Origin: Maribacter sp. MMG018
GTDB taxonomy: Bacteria; Bacteroidota; Bacteroidia; Flavobacteriales; Flavobacteriaceae
Length of the DNA stretch: 64,000 nt
Direction: 5' to 3'
Assembly (NCBI RefSeq): GCF_018100785.1
Contig: NZ_JAGJEC010000001.1
Span: 930,001-994,000 of the forward strand
The translations under genes and the position numbers were made by a program. The notes under the pieces are model-generated. The model worked only from the letters and a program-made list of their open reading frames with translations. It searched no databases and was not told the origin of the DNA. Below, piece by piece: positions 36,415-45,169 of the stretch. Within the stretch, counting starts at the first letter, position 1, and each line of letters opens with the position of its first letter.

Positions 36415-38019
36415 TCAATTAAGAATGTTTGGTAAAGATATACTGAACAAGACAATTGCGACAAAGTAAGTACCCAAGATCGCTACTTCTTTTTTACCCG
36501 CATAGTAGACCACTTCAAGGCCTTTGTTGGCCTTTCGCTTGATCGTAAAACTTACGGCCAAAGCTACGAGTATGGTAACCAAGCAGCCGAGGGCGTTCCA
36601 CCAGAACCAAAATATCTGCGGTACATAGAGCCACAGGTATATATTGAACAATACCCCTACGACAATACCGATATTGGCACCTAAGGCGTGTGTTCTTTTA
36701 GTTAATATGGCCAAAATAAATGCGGCTAATATAGGTCCGTAAAAAACCGAACTGATCTTATTGATCACCTCTATCACGGTACCTTCTATATTGCCGGCAA
36801 AAAAGGCAAAGAACAAACACACGAGTCCCCAGAAAATCGATAATAATTTGGAGTAGGTCATATATTTTTTATCCGGTATATTCGGATTGAACCTTCTAAC
36901 AAAATCTTCCATGGTGACTGCCGAAAGGGAATTTACCGTAGAGCTTAGGGTGGACATGGCGGCCGACATAATTGCTACGATCAATATTCCGATTACACCG
37001 TTCGGTAAGTACTTTATAATAAATACAGGTACCATTAAATCTGCCTTTTTTCCTTGTAAAGAGCTAATGTTGGACTGGTATACCGCTTCCATCTGTTCTT
37101 GAAAGCTTACATCTTGTAGCAACAAGGTGCCTAGAACAAGACCCATAATACAATAGGTCAGGGTAAAGGGAAAACGAAGGAGTCCGTTTGCCATCATCAG
37201 TTTCTTCAGGTTGGGCATACTGCTTGAAGACAGTAGTCTTTGCGACTGTGTTTGGTCGGTTCCATAATAGGAAGCATAAAGAAAAAAACCACCGATGACC
37301 ATGGGCCAAAATCCGAATTCGTCATTGCCATCTGCATTGTTAAAACCCCATTTGCTAAAATCGACCGCCGTAATCCTATCCGTATCTACATGGGTAAGAA
37401 AATTGTCTATGCCGCCCAATTCGCTAAATCCATAAAAAAGACAGATGATAATACCCAAGAACAAGATGCTCATTTGAATGACATCTCCCCAAATAACGGC
37501 TTTCATCCCTCCTTGAAAAGAGTATAGCATGGTAATAAGACCGATGATCAAAATAGAGATCCAAAAATCCAATTGAATGGTCGCTTGTAAGATAAGGGCC
37601 ATCGTATAGACCATAACCCCGGTTGCCACTGAACGGCTTATCTGAAAAACAAAACTGATCAGAAGCCTTGAAGAGGCATCAAAACGCTTTTCCAGATATT
37701 CATAAACACTTACGATTCCAGATTTATATAAGGTGGGCATTATCGCTATAAGCAAAAATGCCATGGCCAGGGGCACACCGAACTCATAGGTCAGCCATTG
37801 CATACCTCCACCGTCTTTAAGGCCTACAAAGGCAGGTGCCGAAATAAAGCTTATGGCCGATAGCTGGGTAGCCATGGCCGAAAGGCTCAGGGGTAACCAT
37901 GAAGTTTTACGGCCACCTAAAAAATAATCTCCGCCCGAGGTGTTTTCCTTGAATATAAAGCCCAACCCTATAAACCCGATCAGGTAAACAATAATGATAA
38001 TGTAGTCGATGTAGTTCAT
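36415..38019 (-). CDS. Sodium:solute symporter (SSS family)
   Basis: A 534-residue inner membrane protein with about 13-14 helices. The start LIGFIGLGFIFKE then GGRKTSWLPLSLSAMATQLSAISF and the ISRSVATGVMVYTMALIL segment are typical of the SLC5/SSS fold, including the sodium-site region. The gene lies between the GH63 hydrolase (112 bases upstream) and glycerate kinase (8 bases downstream) in one operon, so the likely cargo is mannosylglycerate (digeneaside) or a related solute. Substrate cannot be read directly. Confidence 0.9.
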   Translation of the reverse strand: MNYIDYIIIIVYLIGFIGLGFIFKENTSGGDYFLGGRKTSWLPLSLSAMATQLSAISFISAPAFVGLKDGGGMQWLTYEFGVPLAMAFLLIAIMPTLYKSGIVSVYEYLEKRFDASSRLLISFVFQISRSVATGVMVYTMALILQATIQLDFWISILIIGLITMLYSFQGGMKAVIWGDVIQMSILFLGIIICLFYGFSELGGIDNFLTHVDTDRITAVDFSKWGFNNADGNDEFGFWPMVIGGFFLYASYYGTDQTQSQRLLSSSSMPNLKKLMMANGLLRFPFTLTYCIMGLVLGTLLLQDVSFQEQMEAVYQSNISSLQGKKADLMVPVFIIKYLPNGVIGILIVAIMSAAMSTLSSTVNSLSAVTMEDFVRRFNPNIPDKKYMTYSKLLSIFWGLVCLFFAFFAGNIEGTVIEVINKISSVFYGPILAAFILAILTKRTHALGANIGIVVGVLFNIYLWLYVPQIFWFWWNALGCLVTILVALAVSFTIKRKANKGLEVVYYAGKKEVAILGTYFVAIVLFSISLPNILN

Positions 38020-38131
38020 AGGGTTGGCTTATTTTTTTAGTTATGATTTCATATTAAATTTCAATTCTTTTTATGTTCATTATGTTCAATGAATATGTTT
38101 TGAGATACAATTGCATTGTTGGGACTAGTGC

Positions 38132-39442
38132 TTAATTCTTCATAAAATCTATAATCAATGCGGCGGTCCATGAAAAATTATTTCCCCCATACCCCACTGG
38201 TTCATATTCGGTATTGTCTTTACGACAATCAAAGTACTCATAAAAACCGTATCTCTCAACTAGTTCTATACTATCCTCCTTGATTTGTGAGGCCAAATCC
38301 GTAAAGCCATAGTTTCTAAGTCCTAAATAAAGCATCCAGTTCATATTGATCCAAATCGGTCCTCTCCAATATTTTTTAGGATTGAAGCGCTCATCCGTTG
38401 GGTCATAGGAAGCACATAGGTATTTGTCGTCACCACCAAATTTATCGATCATCGTTTGTACCAAAACCTTTGCCCTTTCGGCACTGGGTATATTGGCAAA
38501 AAAAGGAGAAAACGACGAAGAGGTAATGTAACGTAGCGCTTTTTCGTTTCTTAGATCGTAATGTACGTAGGCTCCCAGTTCGGTATCAAATAACTTCTTG
38601 TTAAAACTCTTAATGCTTTTAGATTGCCATTTTAAAAGTGTCTTTACTTTATCTTCATTTCCCCCTATTAGTCCGTATAGATCGATCAATGCTTGGTTCG
38701 ACTTTATGAGCATGGAGTTGAACAATGGGTCTTGTACCAAGAAAGGTGAGAGTTCCGCTATTTTGGCATCGTCATAATTGTTTTGCTTGGCAATGTCGAT
38801 GATATAAAGGTAATGGTCGTATTCCCTTTGTGAAGGCCGTTGAGAAGCATCTACGTGTGTGGTATCTTTTCTGACAAAATTGTATTCAGGAGGATTCATG
38901 GTATCCCAAATATCGTCCCATACAGGAGAATTATCCGTGCCGGATTCCCAGTTGTGATAAATATATACGAGCCCTTCGTTATGTGGGTCGCGGTTTTCAT
39001 AAAAATAGACATGATTGTCGTACACTTTGTCTATCTGCGTTTTGATAAAGTTGAGCATGTCTTCCTTATCTTTTGCGATACGATACATTTCTTGGAGTAC
39101 AAATCCGGATACAGGTGGTTGCGTCATGCCCGTAGATCTGTATTTTTTGGAGGACAGCGGATGTAGTTCCGATTGATGAAAATCAGCACCTGGAAAATAA
39201 GAGTCGTTCTCCGTATGAAAAATAATATGGGGAATAAAGCCATTTCCCCATTGCGAATCTAGCAATGTTGTCATTTCCGTTTTTGCTTTTTTTACGTCGT
39301 AATGGGCGAAGCCAATGGCAATAAAGCCGGAATCCCATTTCCATTGAAAAGGGTATAATCCTGCACTGGGGATGGTAAAACCACCTTTTTGATAATTGGA
39401 GTCCAATACTTTAATGGCCCTCTCGTATAATGCTGTATTCAT
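38132..39442 (-). CDS. GH63-family mannosylglycerate hydrolase-like glycosidase
   Basis: A 436-residue (alpha/alpha)6-barrel glycosidase with no signal peptide, so cytoplasmic. Features of the MGH-type GH63 subgroup include AGLYPFQWKWDSGFIAIGF, WGNGFIPHIIFH, YWRGPIWINMNWML and the C-terminal VGYGGNNFSWTAAL. Length is close to that of known mannosylglycerate and glucosylglycerate hydrolases, which release glycerate from the glycoside. The adjacent glycerate kinase independently supports this. The alternative is a trehalase-like or other GH63/GH37 activity. A LacI-type regulator is divergent, with paired operators between. Confidence 0.82.
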   Translation of the reverse strand: MNTALYERAIKVLDSNYQKGGFTIPSAGLYPFQWKWDSGFIAIGFAHYDVKKAKTEMTTLLDSQWGNGFIPHIIFHTENDSYFPGADFHQSELHPLSSKKYRSTGMTQPPVSGFVLQEMYRIAKDKEDMLNFIKTQIDKVYDNHVYFYENRDPHNEGLVYIYHNWESGTDNSPVWDDIWDTMNPPEYNFVRKDTTHVDASQRPSQREYDHYLYIIDIAKQNNYDDAKIAELSPFLVQDPLFNSMLIKSNQALIDLYGLIGGNEDKVKTLLKWQSKSIKSFNKKLFDTELGAYVHYDLRNEKALRYITSSSFSPFFANIPSAERAKVLVQTMIDKFGGDDKYLCASYDPTDERFNPKKYWRGPIWINMNWMLYLGLRNYGFTDLASQIKEDSIELVERYGFYEYFDCRKDNTEYEPVGYGGNNFSWTAALIIDFMKN

Positions 39443-39630
39443 ATAAGTACTTATAAAAACATATTGGCAATTATTTGAATACCAATGTGTTTAACGATTA
39501 AACTCAAACTTTTTAACCACTGGGGTTAGTTTTGGCAAAATTTTCTTTCTACAATTATTCAATCTTTAAGTTGAGGAGTGAAATTATATGAATATCATAA
39601 TCAATCGACAAAATATTTAGTGATTTATTA

Positions 39631-39671
39631 TGCAAACGTTTGCGGTAACGTTTGCAAAAAGATTATTTTTG
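39631..39671 (+). promoter_or_regulatory. Doubled LacI operator and lacI promoter
   Basis: GCAAACGTTTGC (39632-39643) is a perfect 12-base palindrome with the central CG of LacI operators. A second, imperfect AACGTT-centred site follows at 39641-39656. Together TGCAAACGTT (39631-39640) and AACGTTTGCA (39647-39656) also form a larger perfect inverted repeat around 6 bases. TTTG (39639-39642) and TATTTTTG (39664-39671), 21 bases apart, give a promoter for the regulator gene, so the operator covers its -33 region. Confidence 0.75.
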
Positions 39672-39690
39672 ATTTTATACCCTTTTAATC

Positions 39691-40722
39691 ATGGCCAAGA
39701 AGAGAAACACGACCTTAAAAGAACTGGCACAAGAATTAAATTTATCGATATCGACAGTTTCTAGAGCTTTGAACGGACATCCGGACATAAGCTCTGAAAC
39801 GATGGAAAAAGTGAAAAGATTGGCCAGGCAAATGCATTATGTGCCCAATTTGTTCGCAAGGGGGTTCCGATCTCGCGAAACCTATATTTTAGGGGTAATA
39901 GTACCTAGTATTTCACACATGCTTACCGCTACGATGTTAAAGGGTATTTTGGAAGAAGCGGAGGTAAGGGGGTACCGGGTCATTATTTCCGAATCTAAAA
40001 ATAATGAGACCAAACAAGTGGAAATGCTGGAGACCATGACCCAATTCGGGGTAGATGGGGTATTAATGTCATTGGCCAGAAAAACTACCAAGGTAGAGGA
40101 AGTGTTACAAGTTTTAGATCGATTACCGATTGTTTTGTTCGATAAGGTTTCGAACAAAATACCCTGCACCCAGGTCGTTATCAACGAAGAAGAGGCCGCT
40201 TTTAATGCGGTAGGGCATTTAATAGAGTTGGGTAAACGGCGTATTGCCATTATAAAGGAAACCGAGAACAGCTATAATTCCGAAAAACGGTATGCAGGTT
40301 ACCTAAGGGCCTTGAATGCCCACGGTATACCAATTAACGAAAAGATTATTTTAAGTACGGAAGATATATCGATAGACCGAGGCAAACACCTGACAAGAAT
40401 TCTTCTTAGCATGAAAGAACGCCCCGATGCTATTTTTGCCATCACCGATGATGCGGCTATCGGAGCCATTCAGACCCTACATAGGTTCAAGGTTGACATT
40501 CCCGAGGAAATTGCCGTGGTGGGCTTTAGCAACTCTGCCCACTCTACGATCATAGATCCGGCCCTTACGACCGTAGACCAGCCTGGGGATCGAATTGGGC
40601 GGACTGCCGTCAAATTCTTGATCGATGAGATCAAAAATCCCAAAAATGAAATTGTTACCAAGACGGTGGAGATAAAAACCAATCTTATTGTAAGGGATTC
40701 CACTTTGGGTTCCTATGTGTAG
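39691..40722 (+). CDS. LacI-family transcriptional regulator
   Basis: A 343-residue regulator with an N-terminal LacI helix-turn-helix (TLKELAQELNLSISTVSRALNGHPDIS, about residues 6-32) and hinge, then a periplasmic-binding-protein-like effector domain (about 60-340; ILGVIVPSISHMLTATMLKG, FAITDDAAIGAIQTL, VVGFSNSAHSTIIDPALTTV). It is divergent from the hydrolase-symporter-glycerate kinase operon and probably represses both until mannosylglycerate or a breakdown product binds. Confidence 0.92.
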   Translation: MAKKRNTTLKELAQELNLSISTVSRALNGHPDISSETMEKVKRLARQMHYVPNLFARGFRSRETYILGVIVPSISHMLTATMLKGILEEAEVRGYRVIISESKNNETKQVEMLETMTQFGVDGVLMSLARKTTKVEEVLQVLDRLPIVLFDKVSNKIPCTQVVINEEEAAFNAVGHLIELGKRRIAIIKETENSYNSEKRYAGYLRALNAHGIPINEKIILSTEDISIDRGKHLTRILLSMKERPDAIFAITDDAAIGAIQTLHRFKVDIPEEIAVVGFSNSAHSTIIDPALTTVDQPGDRIGRTAVKFLIDEIKNPKNEIVTKTVEIKTNLIVRDSTLGSYV

Positions 40723-40865
40723 AACTATCTAATAATTAGATGTTTATGGTTTCTTCTGTTCTGTCGGTACTCTGGGGCCATCTTTGGTTTGTACATAAAT
40801 ATTTATTCAATAATTTTTATTTTAAGAGCATAATCAATCATTGCTTAAATTTTAAAACCTTTATT

Positions 40866-41671
40866 ATGAGTAGATTTTTATTAGTTGTAATACTGTTTGT
40901 AAGTTTTCAATGTTACCCACAAAAACGTGTTTCCCAAATAAATTATTACTCCGTCGACAATGAAACAAACGAAGAAAATTTGATAAAGACTTTGGGTTTT
41001 GTTTATACCGGTGAAAAATTGACAAAGATTAATGCCAAAGGGTATAACGGAAATAACCCCTATCATAACAATATTGAGTTTAAATATAATGGTGATGAGA
41101 TAAAAGCATACTCGGGAGATGGGGATACTATGTTCGAGCGCGTTTCAGAAAACGGGAGGCCTGTAAGGGTGTATTATGGATACTATGGTAGGGAATTGAA
41201 TCTTGAATATGATGCCGATGGTAATGTTGCATCTTTGATTATAGATAAAAGGTTAATTGACCATATGGTATATTGGAAGTACGACCACGATCAAAACAGG
41301 ATTGTTACAGCTTATAGGGCAGGTACCAAGAAAAAGAAAAAACCAAAGAAAAAAGACCTTGAAGAATATCCTATGACCTATGTTTATGATAATGGCAAAC
41401 TGTCTAAAATAGAAACTGGTGAAACGAAATTAAGTTGTGAATACGAAGATGATATGGTTACCATAACACATGGTAGATATTCCAAAGTGTTTAAATATGA
41501 TGAGAACAATATTCTTAAATTAAAGAAGTAGTTTATAAAAAAGGGGATAGCAGTATTAAAAAGGCGGTGTTTACCTATGAGGACGGAAAAGGCAACGAAG
41601 ACCTATATCTAGGGTATAAAGATGATGACTTATTTGCCTATATCTTAAAACCGAAATACAGTACCAAGTAA
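40866..41671 (+). pseudogene. Frameshifted exported YD-repeat-like protein
   Basis: From ATG 40866 a signal peptide (SRFLLVVILFVSFQCYPQ) leads into beta-rich sequence with short YD-like repeats (LNLEYDADGNVASLI, MTYVYDNGKLSKIETG, FKYDENNILKL). The frame stops at 41531. From 41522 the third frame continues without interruption as KEVVYKKGDSSIKKAVFTYE ... YILKPKYSTK to a stop at 41671, the same style of sequence. One lost A in the AAA run at 41522-41524 explains the break. It is either a real frameshift or a sequencing error. The function is unknown; the intact product would be about 268 residues. Confidence 0.7.
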
Positions 41672-41724
41672 GTTGTTTTGTTTGCGGCTTAATTTTTTAG
41701 TACATCATGTAATGTCTTAATACG

Positions 41725-41759
41725 AACGGCCCTTGGTTTCATTTGAGAAACGGGCCGTT
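41725..41759. terminator. Hairpin terminator between convergent genes
   Basis: AACGGCCC (41725-41732) pairs with GGGCCGTT (41752-41759), extended inward by GTTTC/GAAAC, and is followed by ATAGTTTTATT. It can serve the plus-strand gene and possibly the minus-strand regulator. Confidence 0.65.
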
Positions 41760-41844
41760 ATAGTTTTATTCGACAGTAAATTATGGTCTCTGCTGATAGG
41801 AACCAATGCATTGGATTACCGAGTGCGGTGCATACCATAAAAGG

Positions 41845-43317
41845 TTAACTGAATTGCTTCATTAAATCGGAAACCACGTTTTCTATTACCTTGTTCTTGT
41901 TTATTTTTTCCAAGATCTTAGGGGGTACTTTCCGTTCCTTGCAATCAGAAATTGCGCATCGCTCACAGGTGACACCCACCATTTCCCGCTTAATTTTAGG
42001 GTCGTCCAAAAAGGCTATTTTCTTTTTTAACTGCTTATCTATAAGTAGTCCAATACTAATGCTCCTGTATTGGTTGTCCTTAAAGGGGTCCTTGGTCGCC
42101 GAAGAAAACAACAGGTATGAGATATTGCCCGGATATTCTGAAATCTGAAAGTCGAAGACATGATCTTTCTCTGTCTTTGCAATGTCTTTTAATACCTTTA
42201 ACGAGACCCATCTTCTACAGTAATGCTCATTGGTTTCGTTGCCATGTGGCGATTGCTGACTCGGTAAATGTAATTCTTTGTTGAGATAAAAATTAGAACT
42301 GCCCGCTTTATGGGTAAACCTTAAAAAGAATAGGTTCTGAATATTAAAATCTTTTGGCAATAGATTGGTCAAGCGTTGGTAAAAGGTTTCGGGTGAGCTG
42401 GTAAACTCTGAAATTATCTTGATAAATACTCTTTTGTTAAAGGTTTTTTGCTGAAATAGCGTTTTTAGCTGATCGATCATGACTTCTCTGGGCAACACCA
42501 ATGCCCCTGCAAAATAAGAGGCATAAAAGTTATTGAGCACCTGTTCAAAATTCTCGAACTTGATCCAGGGAAAAGTGTAGAGCCTTAGGCTATACCCTAG
42601 GTAATTATAGGCTATTTCCTTGGCATAAATAAAAATACGTTGCGCCTCATCTAGGTGATTGGCAAGCAGTAATGTTTTGGTCTTAGGAACAAAGACCGAA
42701 CGAAGGTCGTACAGCTCCTTATGTTTTTTTAAATCCGAATTATTAATGTTGCACCCGTATTCCTCTACTAATATTTCTTCCAGCTCTTTTGCCGATACGG
42801 GCTTTTTTCTATCTACCTGGTATGCCTCGCAGAATTTAACGACTTGCTGTTCTAGCTCTTCAAAATAATTGTAGTTGGATTGTTGGTAAGAGCGGAGTGA
42901 CGAAAGGTAAAAACTCTCTCTGTTAAAATTGTAGTGCTTTGCTACCTCAATGATCGTTGTAATAAAAGCATTGACCTTTCCCGGGGCATTGGCAATAATA
43001 TCGATAAGGTCACTTTCCTTTATGCCAAAAAGCTCTAAAGGTATTTCCTTTAGTACCCTCGACTGTAAAATTTCACCAATGGGAGCTAGGTTTTTATCTA
43101 GCTGTAAAGAGACCAAATGGTCGTAAGGCACCTCTAATTTTTCTGATAAAACGACAATTTTATCGGTCTTCGGATATTTTTTTCCATTTTCAATTTCGTT
43201 CAAATAGGACTTTGATAATCCTGTGAGTTTCGATAATCCGAACAAGGACAAATTCTTGTCAGTCCTTATCTGCTTTAGCTTCAGCCCAAATATAAGTTTA
43301 ATATCATCCTCTTCCAT
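41845..43317 (-). CDS. XRE/ImmA-IrrE-type regulator of the ScfR/RamB family
   Basis: A 490-residue regulator. An N-terminal Cro/CI helix-turn-helix (about residues 8-65; LSLFGLSKLTGLSKSYLNEIENGKKYP) is followed by an IrrE/ImmA-like central part (LLANHLDEAQRIFIYAKEIAYNYLGY) and a C-terminal DUF2083-type domain ending with the cysteine motif CERCAISDC. RamB and the short-chain fatty acyl-CoA regulators of this design control glyoxylate-shunt and acyl-CoA genes. It is divergent from aceB. The ATG at 43317 is chosen over a TTG at 43335. Confidence 0.85.
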   Translation of the reverse strand: MEEDDIKLIFGLKLKQIRTDKNLSLFGLSKLTGLSKSYLNEIENGKKYPKTDKIVVLSEKLEVPYDHLVSLQLDKNLAPIGEILQSRVLKEIPLELFGIKESDLIDIIANAPGKVNAFITTIIEVAKHYNFNRESFYLSSLRSYQQSNYNYFEELEQQVVKFCEAYQVDRKKPVSAKELEEILVEEYGCNINNSDLKKHKELYDLRSVFVPKTKTLLLANHLDEAQRIFIYAKEIAYNYLGYSLRLYTFPWIKFENFEQVLNNFYASYFAGALVLPREVMIDQLKTLFQQKTFNKRVFIKIISEFTSSPETFYQRLTNLLPKDFNIQNLFFLRFTHKAGSSNFYLNKELHLPSQQSPHGNETNEHYCRRWVSLKVLKDIAKTEKDHVFDFQISEYPGNISYLLFSSATKDPFKDNQYRSISIGLLIDKQLKKKIAFLDDPKIKREMVGVTCERCAISDCKERKVPPKILEKINKNKVIENVVSDLMKQFS

Positions 43318-43373
43318 AAAAGCAAATATACGCAATTTAGATAGTCTGTATTTTTAGCGTAATTCAATATTTT

Positions 43374-43416
43374 GCGAACGTTCGCTTGTTTGGTAACGTT
43401 CTTTTTTTTAACATTG
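43374..43416 (+). promoter_or_regulatory. Palindromic operator and promoter upstream of aceB
   Basis: GCGAACGTTCGC (43374-43385) is a perfect 12-base palindrome, preceded by TTT so that TTTGCGAA resembles the TTTGCAAA core of RamB sites. TTTG (43389-43392) and TAACATTG (43409-43416; one mismatch to TAnnTTTG) are possible promoter elements 16 bases apart. The site lies just upstream of them. Confidence 0.55.
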
Positions 43417-43437
43417 TTCTCATAAAACAATTTAATT

Positions 43438-45039
43438 ATGGAGAATTACAGCGCAACCATACAAAGCGAATGGCAGTTCAACAGAGAGGTAAAAAATTAC
43501 TATCCTGATTTATTGACCGATGAGGCAATGGCCTTTTTAACGTCTTTACATCGTCGTTTCAACGCCGACCGGCTAGAGCTTTTAAAAAGAAGACAACGGC
43601 AGCAGGCGATATTCGATGAAGGTAAGTTTCCGCAGTTTCCCATAGAGACAAAAGAACTTAGGGAGTCTGACTGGAAGGCTGCTCCCATACCTGCGGATTT
43701 ATTGGATCGCAGGGTAGAGATAACCGGCCCCGTAGATCGTAAAATGGTTATAAACGCCCTAAACTCTGGGGCAAAGACCTTTATGGCGGATTTTGAGGAC
43801 AGTAATGCCCCGTCTTGGGAAAATTGTCTTGAAGGGCAACAAAACCTTATAGATGCCAATAATAGATCTATCACATACCACGATTCTAAAAGAAACAAGA
43901 CCTACGCCCTAAAAGGTGAACCTTGTGTTCTATTGGTGCGACCAAGGGGGTTGCATCTGAACGAACGGCATGTTCTTATAGATGATGCAGAAATGTCCGC
44001 AAGTCTTTTCGATTTTGGACTTTATGTATTTCATAATACCAAAACACTAATGGCGAATGGTACTGCGCCATACTTTTACCTTCCAAAACTAGAACATTAT
44101 TTAGAGGCGCGTTGGTGGAACCAGGTGTTTGAGTTTGCTCAGGAGTACTTAGAAATTCCAATGGGTACCTTCAAGGCTACGGTACTTATAGAGACCATTA
44201 CCGCAAGCCATCAATTGGATGAGATCATCTATGAACTTAAAGATCATATTGTAGGTTTAAACTGTGGTCGTTGGGACTATATCTTTTCGTACATAAAGAA
44301 GTTTAGAAACCATGAAGATTTTGTGGTGCCCAATAGGGATCAAGTGACCATGACTTCTCCTTTCATGGATGCATATTCAAAACTGGTGATACAAAGGTGC
44401 CACAAGCGCGGAATATTGGCCATAGGCGGTATGGCTGCACAAATACCGATTAAAAACAACGAGAAGGCCAATGCCCTTGCCCTAGAAAAAGTGCGTCTGG
44501 ATAAAGAGCGGGAGGTAAAGAACGGTCATGATGGTACTTGGGTGGCCCACCCGGCACTGATCGGTGTGGCCATGAAGGAGTTTGATAAGCATATGCCTAC
44601 GCCCAACCAATTGCATGTTACCAGAAACGATATCAATATTACCGAAAAAGATTTAGTAGAGCTTCCAAAAGGTACGGTTACCGAAGAAGGAATACGAAAG
44701 AACATCAATGTGGGAATTCTTTATCTAGAAGCTTGGCTCCAAGGTAATGGGGCGGTTGCCCTCTACCACCTAATGGAAGATGCCGCAACGGCCGAAATTT
44801 CTAGAACACAGGTTTGGCACTGGTTAAACAAAAACGTGGTTTTAGAGGATGGTAGAAAATTCGATGTTGCTCTTTTTGATGCCATATTCAATGACGAAAT
44901 GGAAAAAATCATTACCGAAACGGGTCCGGATCAAATAAAGGACACCCAGTTTCAAAATGCCTTTGATTTGTTCAAAGAATTGGTGCTGTCAAAAGAATTC
45001 GAAGAGTTCTTGACCATACCGGCTTACAAATATCTATAA
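43438..45039 (+). CDS. aceB: Malate synthase A
   Basis: A 533-residue glyoxylate-shunt enzyme that condenses glyoxylate and acetyl-CoA to malate. The catalytic Arg lies in LVRPRGLHLNE (about residue 170), the metal-binding Glu and Asp in ATVLIETITASHQLDEIIYEL and GLNCGRWDYIFSYIKK, and MTSPFMDAYSKL is the family signature. Length is normal for MSA. It is the first gene of the glyoxylate operon, divergent from the ScfR-like regulator and followed by aceA after 130 bases. Confidence 0.95.
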   Translation: MENYSATIQSEWQFNREVKNYYPDLLTDEAMAFLTSLHRRFNADRLELLKRRQRQQAIFDEGKFPQFPIETKELRESDWKAAPIPADLLDRRVEITGPVDRKMVINALNSGAKTFMADFEDSNAPSWENCLEGQQNLIDANNRSITYHDSKRNKTYALKGEPCVLLVRPRGLHLNERHVLIDDAEMSASLFDFGLYVFHNTKTLMANGTAPYFYLPKLEHYLEARWWNQVFEFAQEYLEIPMGTFKATVLIETITASHQLDEIIYELKDHIVGLNCGRWDYIFSYIKKFRNHEDFVVPNRDQVTMTSPFMDAYSKLVIQRCHKRGILAIGGMAAQIPIKNNEKANALALEKVRLDKEREVKNGHDGTWVAHPALIGVAMKEFDKHMPTPNQLHVTRNDINITEKDLVELPKGTVTEEGIRKNINVGILYLEAWLQGNGAVALYHLMEDAATAEISRTQVWHWLNKNVVLEDGRKFDVALFDAIFNDEMEKIITETGPDQIKDTQFQNAFDLFKELVLSKEFEEFLTIPAYKYL

Positions 45040-45169
45040 AAAACAAAGTCATGAAATATTCTAAAAACAATCTATTGATTACCAATTGGGGAATAAACAA
45101 TACGATTCAGTACATCAGCCCCACAGACGCTCTATCCTTAATAAAATAAACCCTTAATTCATTGCCATT

